A DNA stretch of 64,000 nucleotides from NCBI RefSeq assembly GCF_000378105.1, contig NZ_KB899254.1, forward strand, positions 62,001-126,000, in the 5' to 3' direction. Below the pieces are notes generated by a model, which was not told the DNA's origin, searched no databases, and saw nothing but the letters and a program-made list of their open reading frames with translations. Position 1 is the stretch's first letter. The number at the start of each line of letters is the position of its first letter. The DNA comes from Rubritalea marina DSM 17716. Its GTDB lineage: Bacteria > Verrucomicrobiota > Verrucomicrobiia > Verrucomicrobiales > Akkermansiaceae. A program made the position numbers and the translations under genes. This document shows positions 51,065-58,926 of the stretch, piece after piece.

Positions 51065-52351
51065 ATGTTCGAAGTAAGGGAAAAACCTCAAATGGTGGAA
51101 CGCGCACTTTTGGTGCGACTTTCGTTCAACCGTCGTGATCAGGATGAGGATATCAGCCTCCTCGAGGAGCTGAATGAACTTGTCACTACATTGGGTGTGG
51201 GCGTGGTGGATATGAATCTGGCGCATTCTCGCTCGATGCATAAAAAGTACCTATGTGGTACCGGTAAGGCCGCTGAGATTGTGGAGCTGGCTCATGCCCA
51301 TGAGTGCGATTGTATCGTCTTTGACAACCAATTGGCACCTTCACAGCAACGTGAATGGGAGGAGCTTTCACAGATTTGTGTGATCGACCGCGAGGAGGTG
51401 ATTCTTGATATATTTGCCCAACGAGCACAGACGAAAGAGGCCCGCCTGCAGGTGGATCTTGCGCGGATGCAATACGCGCTCCCGCGCATGGCGAGGATGT
51501 GGGGGCACCTCGACCGTGAAGGTGGTGGTGGCTCAGGAGGCGGCGGTGCCTCACGTGGTATGGGGGAGCAGCAGATTGAGGTGGATAGACGATTGGCACG
51601 CAAGCGCATCGATCGCACCAAGCGTGAGCTCGAGGCCGTACGCACTCAGCGCGCGACGCGACGCAAGGACCGCGAGAAAAACGACACAGCGCACGCCGCG
51701 ATTGTGGGTTATACCAATGCGGGGAAATCTACGCTGATCAACCGCTTGTCTGGGGCCGACATTTTTGCCAAAGACATGTTGTTTGCTACCCTGGATACGA
51801 CCACTCGGTCCATCGAGCTTCCTGACGCGCAGACACTATTGCTCACCGATACGGTGGGATTTGTGCGCAACCTGCCTCACCGCTTGGTAGAGGCGTTCAA
51901 AGCCACTTTGGAGGAAGCTGTGTTGGCTGACTTCTTGATCCACGTATTGGATGCTAGTGACCCGCGTGCGATAGAATTTTTTGAAACTACGATGCATGTG
52001 CTCGGCGAATTGGGTGCCTCTGATAAGCCGATGCTTACGGTTCTTAACAAGGTGGACGCCCTTGAAGACTCAGGTGTGTTAGCGAGTTTGGAAGATAGAT
52101 TTCCAAATACCATTTGTATCTCAGCCAAGCGTAATGTAGGAATCGACAAGCTCTTGCATAAATGCACTAGCATGTTAGGCGACCGAGTGCGCCGCGCTAG
52201 CTACCGCATCCCTCAGAGCCGCGGTGATCTCAGCGCCCTCATTCACAACGAATGCAAGGTGTTGCACACGGACTATGAGGGGAATGACATTCTCATCACT
52301 GCAATCGTACCGAAAGCAGTGGAAGGGAGGCTCGAGAGCTTTCGTATATAG
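51065..52351 (+). CDS. hflX: Ribosome-associated GTPase HflX
   Basis: 428 residues. The N-terminal HflX domain has LCGTGKAAEIVELAHAHECD and FDNQLAPSQQREWEELSQ, then VIDREEVILDIFAQRAQTKE and LARMQYALPRMARMWGHLDR with a Gly-rich loop. The G domain has VGYTNAGKSTLINRL (G1), TLDTTTR (G2), LTDTVGFVRNLPH (G3) and LNKVDALE (G4). HflX splits or rescues ribosomes under stress. The start could also be the ATG at 51092. Confidence 0.95.
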   Translation: MFEVREKPQMVERALLVRLSFNRRDQDEDISLLEELNELVTTLGVGVVDMNLAHSRSMHKKYLCGTGKAAEIVELAHAHECDCIVFDNQLAPSQQREWEELSQICVIDREEVILDIFAQRAQTKEARLQVDLARMQYALPRMARMWGHLDREGGGGSGGGGASRGMGEQQIEVDRRLARKRIDRTKRELEAVRTQRATRRKDREKNDTAHAAIVGYTNAGKSTLINRLSGADIFAKDMLFATLDTTTRSIELPDAQTLLLTDTVGFVRNLPHRLVEAFKATLEEAVLADFLIHVLDASDPRAIEFFETTMHVLGELGASDKPMLTVLNKVDALEDSGVLASLEDRFPNTICISAKRNVGIDKLLHKCTSMLGDRVRRASYRIPQSRGDLSALIHNECKVLHTDYEGNDILITAIVPKAVEGRLESFRI

Positions 52352-52370
52352 AATAACCCCATCCCCACCT

Positions 52371-53510
52371 ATGATTCGCCCACTTTGTCTCATTTTAATT
52401 CTTGCTAGCTCTTGTGCTTTTGCTCAAGACGTGCCGCCCGTGAAGCCGACCGAGCAAGCAGCAGCTCCAGTAGTTCAAAAAGCGGCTTCAAAGCAAGTTG
52501 AAGTTTCAGCCAAGCGCCTACGCATCGCCACACTGCAGATCTTCCTCGATCAAGAGGCCTTTGGTCCGGGTGTCATTGATGGCAAGATTGGTACCTTTAC
52601 CGAACGTGCCATTGAGACATACATCGATAGCAAGGGACTGAAGTCAGAGAGCGAACTCTACCAGCTTTCTCAGTCATCCGTGAGTCAGCCGTTGCAGAAG
52701 GTCATCGTGCCAGACGCCGCCCAAAAGTATGTCGATACGGACTTTCAATACGGTGACGATCGCGTCTATCAAGCGAGTCGCAAGGATATGCCATACCGCT
52801 CCGTCGGGGAATTTATGGCTGAACGCTACCACACGACTGTGGAGTATTTGATGCACTTGAATGGTCGCTCCAAGATCAACAATGCCTTTAGCGGAAAAGA
52901 ATTGGTGGTTCCTAATATCAATCCATTCCGCATTGAAGCCATGTCCATTGGCCGAGGCTTCGGAAAGGATCCGATCCTCAGTGCGCGCTGGGCGGTCGTG
53001 GATACTGGAGATCGCCAGATTCGCATCTACGAACCACTCAGCATCCACCCTCCTGAAACAAAGGGTGGGTTCTTTGGTTTATTTAAGAAAAAGCGTCAAG
53101 AGACTCTCGAGTATGGCTCGCCTGATGTGAAGGTGGATCTTACTGCTGCAGATGAGGCTGGTGCCACCCTAGTGGCCGCATTTCCAATCACTCCTGGCAA
53201 ACCGCAATTCATTCGTCGCGGCACTTGGAAGATGAAAAACTCGGTGCAGTTTCCGACGTGGCGTTTTGATGACGCGCTTTTGAAGACGGGTAAATATAGT
53301 AAAGATGGCCTGGTGATTCCTTCGGGGCCCAATAGCCCAGTGGGGGTTCATTGGATGGGGCTGACGCGTAAGGGTGTGGGGATCCATGGTACTGACAATC
53401 CAAGTAAGATCGGCCGAGGTCGCAGTTCTGGTTGTGTGCGTATGGCCAATTGGGACGCGGCTCGCATGCCTAGTATCCTCCGTCCCGGTGCTGTGGTGAT
53501 TATCAAATAG
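52371..53510 (+). CDS. L,D-transpeptidase (YkuD domain)
   Basis: About 379 residues. Signal peptide MIRPLCLILILASSCAFA. Residues about 45-90 look like a peptidoglycan-binding helical repeat (LQIFLDQEAFGPGVIDGKIG), then a LysM-like segment (HTTVEYLMHLNGRSKI). The C-terminal YkuD domain has GVGIHGTDNPSKIGRGRSSG followed by CVRM, the His-x-Gly and Ser-x-Gly-Cys-x-Arg motif with the catalytic Cys. It makes 3-3 cross-links or attaches proteins to the wall. The ATG lies 20 bases past the hflX stop. Confidence 0.9.
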   Translation: MIRPLCLILILASSCAFAQDVPPVKPTEQAAAPVVQKAASKQVEVSAKRLRIATLQIFLDQEAFGPGVIDGKIGTFTERAIETYIDSKGLKSESELYQLSQSSVSQPLQKVIVPDAAQKYVDTDFQYGDDRVYQASRKDMPYRSVGEFMAERYHTTVEYLMHLNGRSKINNAFSGKELVVPNINPFRIEAMSIGRGFGKDPILSARWAVVDTGDRQIRIYEPLSIHPPETKGGFFGLFKKKRQETLEYGSPDVKVDLTAADEAGATLVAAFPITPGKPQFIRRGTWKMKNSVQFPTWRFDDALLKTGKYSKDGLVIPSGPNSPVGVHWMGLTRKGVGIHGTDNPSKIGRGRSSGCVRMANWDAARMPSILRPGAVVIIK

Positions 53511-53570
53511 TTTCAATACCCAAAGGTAGGCCCGAGGCTTTTTTCTCGCTGAATTACGTGAATGCTCGGC

Positions 53571-54167
53571 CTAGCTATTGAGCATGCGTAGGGCGCCGCG
53601 GAGGAGCTCTTCGGTTCCGATGTCTGGCTGAGCAGCTACGACTGCTTTCACCGCTTTGCGGGCTTCGGCCTGCTTATACCCCAAGCCAATGAGTGCGAGT
53701 TCGGTGTCGTTGATCGCACTCGGAGCGCTGGATTCGCTGGCAGTTTTCCACCCATCCGCGACACCAACTTTGTCTTTGAGTTCCAACACGATCCGTTCCG
53801 CCGTTTTTTTTCCGAGACCTTTAATTTGTGAAAGGGCTGCGACATCTCCTTCAACCACAGCGGACTTGAAGGCATCAACGCTCATCCCACTGAGTACTGC
53901 CATCGCAATTGCAGGACCAATGCCAGAGACGCGATCGATGAGTAGGAGAAAAACATCGCGCTCCGCGTCTGAGGCAAAGCCGTAGAGACTCTGTGAGGTT
54001 TCACGTACCTGCAGATGGGTGCGTAAGTCGACCTCCACACCCTCGCTTAAGTGTAAAGAATCAAAAGTCGATACGGGAATGTTTACTAAATATCCCACTC
54101 CTGAGACATCGATGATGACTCGATTCGGGAGTGCTTCTAGTACCGTTCCTCTTAGGCGCGCTATCAT
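53571..54167 (-). CDS. ruvA: Holliday junction branch migration protein RuvA
   Basis: 198 residues. MIARLRGTVLEALPNRVIID is the OB-fold start. VFLLLIDRVSGIGPAIAMAV and IKGLGKKTAERIVLELKDK are the two helix-hairpin-helix DNA-binding motifs of domain II. The C-terminal domain III (LIGLGYKQAEARKAVKAV) binds RuvB. An ATG two codons upstream (54173) is possible. No ruvB or ruvC is adjacent. Confidence 0.96.
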   Translation of the reverse strand: MIARLRGTVLEALPNRVIIDVSGVGYLVNIPVSTFDSLHLSEGVEVDLRTHLQVRETSQSLYGFASDAERDVFLLLIDRVSGIGPAIAMAVLSGMSVDAFKSAVVEGDVAALSQIKGLGKKTAERIVLELKDKVGVADGWKTASESSAPSAINDTELALIGLGYKQAEARKAVKAVVAAQPDIGTEELLRGALRMLNS

Positions 54168-54458
54168 TCTCATAGCATTACAGTCACAGCAAGCCTATGA
54201 CCAGTCTCTTCATCGAGCAATCCATGAAAAAACAATTGTTGGAGGTCTGTTGGATCGTAATTCATTCAGGATAAATGTAATGTGTTCTGGTGGTGCGCGC
54301 CAGGACATGCCCAATCGCTCGACTGACGAGGCTTCGCGTGTCGGAAATTAAAAAATACGACTTTTTGGATGATTTCTCTTGGCAAGGTTGATCTGATTTC
54401 ATAAATGTTGAAATTTGCAGTCGCTTTTTTTGGAGTGGTGTGCTAAAGTGGGTTTGTT

Positions 54459-54755
54459 ATGGCAACTACTAAAAGAACTCGCTTTTCTCGTCGCGTCCCG
54501 GATCACGTGACTGATGAGATCGTTCATGTCCTTGGAGCGGATGATCGCTTGTTTGGTTTCAATGAACTATTCGAGAGTGTTTTTGATCGCCTCAAAGAAC
54601 GCAACGCTGTGAGTGGCGGGGAAGAAATGTTACGTCTTCGTGCGTACGAAAAGCTTCAAAACCTAGTCACGCGTGGCATGGTTGAAAAGCAGGGCAAAGA
54701 ATACAAAGGTCTTTCGCGTCTTCCTGAAGCACACAGCTCGTTCGAAGCAGAATAG
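54459..54755 (+). CDS. Small hypothetical protein, winged-helix-like
   Basis: 98 residues, family not recognised. A basic N-terminus (MATTKRTRFSRRVPDHVTDE) is followed by a helical pattern (NELFESVFDRLKERNAV, AYEKLQNLVTRGMVEKQGK) that could be a winged-helix DNA-binding unit. It is followed by a strong terminator. Confidence 0.7.
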   Translation: MATTKRTRFSRRVPDHVTDEIVHVLGADDRLFGFNELFESVFDRLKERNAVSGGEEMLRLRAYEKLQNLVTRGMVEKQGKEYKGLSRLPEAHSSFEAE

Positions 54756-54820
54756 ACTCCCCAATTTAGAATCACTCTAACCACGTTTTCATTAGAAAAC
54801 ATATCTTTAACCTTTAATTG

Positions 54821-54860
54821 TAGCTCACACTGGTGTAACCAGTGTGAGCTACTTCTTTTT
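54821..54860 (+). terminator. Strong rho-independent terminator
   Basis: TAGCTCACACTGG (54821-54833) pairs perfectly with 54839-54851 around a 5-base loop, followed by CTTCTTTTT. It separates the hypothetical gene from nuoA. Confidence 0.88.
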
Positions 54861-54895
54861 AGGGGGTAGTATTTGAAAGAACCCAGACTGAGCAG

Positions 54896-55267
54896 ATGCT
54901 AGAATCCTATTTACCCGTAGTCTTACAGGCCGTCATTGCGATTGGCTTTGCAGCCATAGCCCTTGGGTTGAGTGTGTTGTTAGGTAAGAAGGGTTCTGGG
55001 ATGGAAGCGAAAGACACAGTCTACGAGTGTGGCATGTTGCCCATTGGTGGAGGCACGCCCCGATTCTCGGTGAAGTTTTATTTGGTGGCGATGTTATTTG
55101 TGCTGTTTGATATTGAGGTGGTATTTATGTATCCATTTGCGGTGCAGTTTCACGATTTAATCCGCGAGAGTTCTACGGCATTGTATAGCGTTTTAGGTTT
55201 TGCTGGCATATTGGCGGTGGCCTATGTTTACGCCTTGAAGAAGGGTGCGTTTAGTTGGAACGAATAG
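54896..55267 (+). CDS. nuoA: NADH-quinone oxidoreductase subunit A, isolated
   Basis: 123 residues with three membrane helices. VYECGMLPIGGGTPRFSVKF and YLVAMLFVLFDIEVVFMYPF are the NuoA signature with the conserved Cys loop and the FDIE motif. It is part of the membrane arm of complex I near the quinone site. The next gene is ppc, not nuoB, so this nuoA stands apart from the rest of the complex. It could be a second copy or a relocated single copy. Confidence 0.92.
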   Translation: MLESYLPVVLQAVIAIGFAAIALGLSVLLGKKGSGMEAKDTVYECGMLPIGGGTPRFSVKFYLVAMLFVLFDIEVVFMYPFAVQFHDLIRESSTALYSVLGFAGILAVAYVYALKKGAFSWNE

Positions 55268-55408
55268 GGGCATCCAGGCCGCTAGTATGCTCAAATATGT
55301 GAAGCTTTGAGCAAGAATTGATAAGTCCAATTTGTGGTGCTGTGATGCAAGCGATTGGATGCCTGAATTCACTCTTGCCCCTTTGGGATCGATGTCCATA
55401 CTACCCGC

Positions 55409-58162
55409 GTGACTGACAAGAACCAGATTAGAGAAAATTTACGTAGCGAGGGCTTTGAGCTTATTGACAGCACGCTATCGTTATTGGTCGATAGCTTGAG
55501 TGATGCTCTGAAGAGCCTTGGCGAAGACGACCTTATTCCATTCTTGCCGTGGCGTGGGGAGACCCCGGCCTCTGAGGCTCCGGAAGGAGTTCAGCAGCTT
55601 TACTCGATTGGCTTCCAGCTGCTTAATATGGTGGAAGAGCGTGTGTCTTCAGCAATCCGTCGCGAGCGTGAAAAGGAAATTGGCGCGGAGTCGATTCGTG
55701 GGCTCTGGGCGCGTTCGCTCTCCGAGATGCAGAAGCTTGGGATGACTGAGGATCAGATTATAGAGGTGCTCAAGGATGTGCATGTTGAGCCGGTACTCAC
55801 CGCTCACCCGACCGAGGCAAAGCGTGTGACTGTGCGCGAGCGCCACAGCGAGATTTACCAACACCTCGTGGTCAGCGACTATGAAAAGTATAGCAAGACT
55901 GAGCGTAGCCGCGTGCAGAACAAAGTAACTGCTGCACTCGAAACGCTATGGCGTACGGGGGAAATTCACCTTCACCGACCAGATATCAACGCGGAATTGC
56001 GTAATGCCCTCTATTACTTGCGCGAGATTTTCCCGGCTGTTTTGACTCGACTGGACGGGCACTTCTACGACGCGTGGAAGGAAGCGGGCTTCTCTACGGA
56101 CAAGCTGCAGTCTGCTGACGCCATGCCACGATTGACGTTTGGCACGTGGATCGGTGGTGACCGAGATGGCCACCCGTTGGTCACACCGGAAGTGACTGAG
56201 CGCACACTCAATGACCTTCGTGATCACTCGTTTGTGCTCCTTCGCAAGGAGCTCAAGGAAGTGGCACATCATCTAACTATTTGTAGCCAGCTTCAGGATA
56301 CTCCGGAAGAACTTACGACACGTATTGCGCAAATCCAAGGCTCCCTGTCGGATCCAGTATGGGCAGCAAAAGTGATGGCGCAGAACCAAGAAGAACCATG
56401 GCGCCAGATCGTTTACCTCATGCGAGGCAAGCTTTTCGAGACCGCTAATGGTAAGGGCGGCTACGCGACTCCAGAGTTGCTCGATGAAGACCTCGCCTTG
56501 GTGGAGAGAACCTTGAATGAAATCGGTTGTACCCACCTTGTGGAGCTCTACATTCTTCCGCTTCGTCACAAAGTGAAGACCTTTGGATTCCATCTAGCCA
56601 CGATTGATATCCGCCAGAACTCTGAGTACCATGATAAGGCGCTCTCTCAGCTGCTTGTCCGTGCAAAGATTGCCGACGGTGAGAGTTTCGCTGATTGGTC
56701 AGAAGAAAAGCGTTGCGAATTCCTTAGCAAAGAGCTTGAGACCACACGTCCCTTCATTCACAACCGTTGTTCTGCAGGGGCAGAGGCTGACAATGTACTC
56801 AATGCCTACCGGGTGATTGCGAAGCGTATTCACGATCACGGGCATCACGGGATCGGTGCGTTCATCGTTTCGATGACTCGCTCGGTTTCTGATCTTTTAG
56901 TGGTGTATATCCTGATGCGTGAAGCTGGCCTGCTCATCAATACGGAAGATGGCTTGGCCTCTCCAATTGAAGTGGTGCCACTTTACGAAACGAAGGAAGA
57001 CCTCGATGCGTCTGAGCGACTACTCGCTGGTTTCCTCGACCATCCAGTCACCCAGCGGAGCTACCAGTTGCGCTTCCAAGGAGCTCAGCCATTCCAACAG
57101 GTGATGTTAGGCTACTCAGATTCCAACAAAGATTGTGGAATTCTCACGGCGGCTTGGGCACTGCACCGCGCGGAGAAGGCGATGGTGGATGTGGCAGCAG
57201 AACGCGGCATCAAGCTTGGTTACTTCCACGGCCGTGGTGGCACGGTGTCTCGTGGGGCTGGCCCAGCTCAGTGGTTCATGGCTGCATTACCGCATGGATC
57301 CATGTCTGGTCATTTCCGTATGACCGAGCAGGGTGAGACCATTGCGCAGAAGTACGCAAACCTCCCGAATGCTACATTCAATGCTGAGATCCTTCTTGCT
57401 TCAGCAGCGGCGACGGCTGCAGATCATCAATACGGCAACAAAGTGGAGGATCCATGCATCGAGCTTGTGCCGGCACTGGCGCAAGGTTCTGAGTCGGCAT
57501 ACAAGGAGCTCCTACGCACTGAGGGCTTCATTCCATTCTACCGCGAGGCTACCATCATCGATGCGCTTGAAAACTCACGTATTGGTTCACGTCCGTCACG
57601 CCGTACTGGCAAGACAAGCTTCTCGCTCGACGACCTTCGCGCGATCCCATGGGTGTTCTCATGGACTCAGGCGCGCTACTACCTGCCAGGTTGGTTCGGT
57701 ACTGGTTCTGCTCTGAAGGCGCTCAAAGATGAGAAGCCGGAGAAGTTCCAAATGCTTAAAGAGAATCTGGCGAGCTCGGTGTTCCTTACTTACGTGCTCA
57801 CCAACGTGGAGACCAACCTCGCATCCGCGAATCGCGAGCTTATGGAAACATACGGTGCGCTCTGTACTGACGCTGCGCTCCGCGATAAGTTTCTTGGGAT
57901 TATCACCGATGAGTATGAGTTGACACGAGAGCTTCTTGCTGAGGTCTTCAACGGTTCATTTGCAGAGCGTCGTCCGCGCATGCACAAGACCCTAGAGATT
58001 CGCGAAGAGCCGCTCAAAGTACTTCACAAGCAGCAGGTGGGCTTGATCTCACAGTGGCGTGCACTCAAGGCAGAAGGTAAAGAGGAAGAGGCTGAAGCCA
58101 TGTTCCCGAAGATCCTTCTTTCCATCAACGCAATCTCCAGTGGTCTTCGCACCACTGGTTAA
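55409..58162 (+). CDS. ppc: Phosphoenolpyruvate carboxylase
   Basis: 917 residues, full length. EPVLTAHPTEAKRVTVRERH contains the first catalytic His, GYSDSNKDCGILTAAWALHR and YFHGRGGTVSRGAGPAQ the phosphoenolpyruvate/bicarbonate site, and GSRPSRRTG the allosteric and substrate Arg region. The extreme C-terminus ISSGLRTTG ends in Gly as in the family. It fixes bicarbonate onto phosphoenolpyruvate to give oxaloacetate. GTG at 55409 is the likely start (MTDKNQIREN). Confidence 0.96.
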   Translation: MTDKNQIRENLRSEGFELIDSTLSLLVDSLSDALKSLGEDDLIPFLPWRGETPASEAPEGVQQLYSIGFQLLNMVEERVSSAIRREREKEIGAESIRGLWARSLSEMQKLGMTEDQIIEVLKDVHVEPVLTAHPTEAKRVTVRERHSEIYQHLVVSDYEKYSKTERSRVQNKVTAALETLWRTGEIHLHRPDINAELRNALYYLREIFPAVLTRLDGHFYDAWKEAGFSTDKLQSADAMPRLTFGTWIGGDRDGHPLVTPEVTERTLNDLRDHSFVLLRKELKEVAHHLTICSQLQDTPEELTTRIAQIQGSLSDPVWAAKVMAQNQEEPWRQIVYLMRGKLFETANGKGGYATPELLDEDLALVERTLNEIGCTHLVELYILPLRHKVKTFGFHLATIDIRQNSEYHDKALSQLLVRAKIADGESFADWSEEKRCEFLSKELETTRPFIHNRCSAGAEADNVLNAYRVIAKRIHDHGHHGIGAFIVSMTRSVSDLLVVYILMREAGLLINTEDGLASPIEVVPLYETKEDLDASERLLAGFLDHPVTQRSYQLRFQGAQPFQQVMLGYSDSNKDCGILTAAWALHRAEKAMVDVAAERGIKLGYFHGRGGTVSRGAGPAQWFMAALPHGSMSGHFRMTEQGETIAQKYANLPNATFNAEILLASAAATAADHQYGNKVEDPCIELVPALAQGSESAYKELLRTEGFIPFYREATIIDALENSRIGSRPSRRTGKTSFSLDDLRAIPWVFSWTQARYYLPGWFGTGSALKALKDEKPEKFQMLKENLASSVFLTYVLTNVETNLASANRELMETYGALCTDAALRDKFLGIITDEYELTRELLAEVFNGSFAERRPRMHKTLEIREEPLKVLHKQQVGLISQWRALKAEGKEEEAEAMFPKILLSINAISSGLRTTG

Positions 58163-58185
58163 GCGCTGATCTATTAGTCATAGAG

Positions 58186-58219
58186 CCCGCGCCTTCTTCA
58201 CGGAGGCTGCGGGTTTTTT
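58186..58219 (+). terminator. Rho-independent terminator of ppc
   Basis: CCCGC (58186-58190) pairs with GCGGG (58209-58213) and CCT with AGG inside, followed by six T's (58214-58219). Confidence 0.75.
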
Positions 58220-58259
58220 ATTCCTAAGCTCGAAATGCGGTGAGCGTTGAGTGTTGTGC

Positions 58260-58847
58260 TTAGCCTTCTGGTATGTGGCCAGAGTCTACGGCTTGTCGAA
58301 CCCGGGTATGAATGTAGTCCCAGAGCTCTGGGTTGGCCTTCGCTATCTTCTGGTTGCGCTGCACAATCTGAGCGTAGCTTACCTTATTTTTGATCCAGGC
58401 TTCGTAGTTGGTGTTGAGGTTGTGAAGGATCGGAATCATGCGGTCTAGAGCTGCTGCAAATTGCGACTCCTGCGTTTCCTCAGCTTCAAATTCATCCCAA
58501 ATCGCACGGAATTGCTGCGCTTGTGGTGAGGGTAGAAGTCCAAAAAGTCGATCTGCAGCTGCTTGCTCGCGTTCGGCTTTGTCCTCGTAACCTGCATCAT
58601 CATAGCAAAAGGTGTCACCCGCATCCACTTCGACAATGTCGTGGAGCAAGAGCATATGAATCACTTTATTGATGTCGGTGCCTGGTTTCGCGTAGTCAGC
58701 CAAGGTCAGCGCGAAGGTGGCTACCGCCCAGCTGTGTTCGCCCGAATTTTCATAACGCGACTTAGACATTAGTAGCGTCTGACGCTGCACCTCTTTGAGG
58801 CCGTCGATCGCTTTGATGAAATCGATTCGTTGCTGGAGCTCGGACAT
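58260..58847 (-). CDS. HD-domain phosphohydrolase (YfbR/HDDC2-like)
   Basis: 195 residues. ENSGEHSWAVATFALTLADY, then VIHMLLLHDIVEVDAGDTF, supply the His, His-Asp and Asp ligands of the HD superfamily metal site. LDRMIPILHNLNTNYEAW is a late helix typical of the 5'-deoxynucleotidase YfbR/HDDC2 group. A nucleotide monophosphate substrate is therefore likely but not certain. It runs toward ppc. Confidence 0.85.
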   Translation of the reverse strand: MSELQQRIDFIKAIDGLKEVQRQTLLMSKSRYENSGEHSWAVATFALTLADYAKPGTDINKVIHMLLLHDIVEVDAGDTFCYDDAGYEDKAEREQAAADRLFGLLPSPQAQQFRAIWDEFEAEETQESQFAAALDRMIPILHNLNTNYEAWIKNKVSYAQIVQRNQKIAKANPELWDYIHTRVRQAVDSGHIPEG

Positions 58848-58926
58848 GCAAGATCAGTAGCACGTGGGGGGGATGATGAGAATCCTAGATTACATCGTAT
58901 GGGTGCTGTTCGCTTTCCGAATTGCT

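Noticed and set aside
53527-53576. Bulged inverted repeat TAGGCC-c-GAG with CTC-GGCCTA between the L,D-transpeptidase and ruvA genes
   Set aside because: The arms are far apart (about 30 bases) and the right arm overlaps the end of ruvA, so I do not call it a terminator.
54415-54449. TTGCAG and TAAAGT as a promoter of the gene at 54459
   Set aside because: The spacer is 23 bases, too long for a normal sigma-70 promoter.
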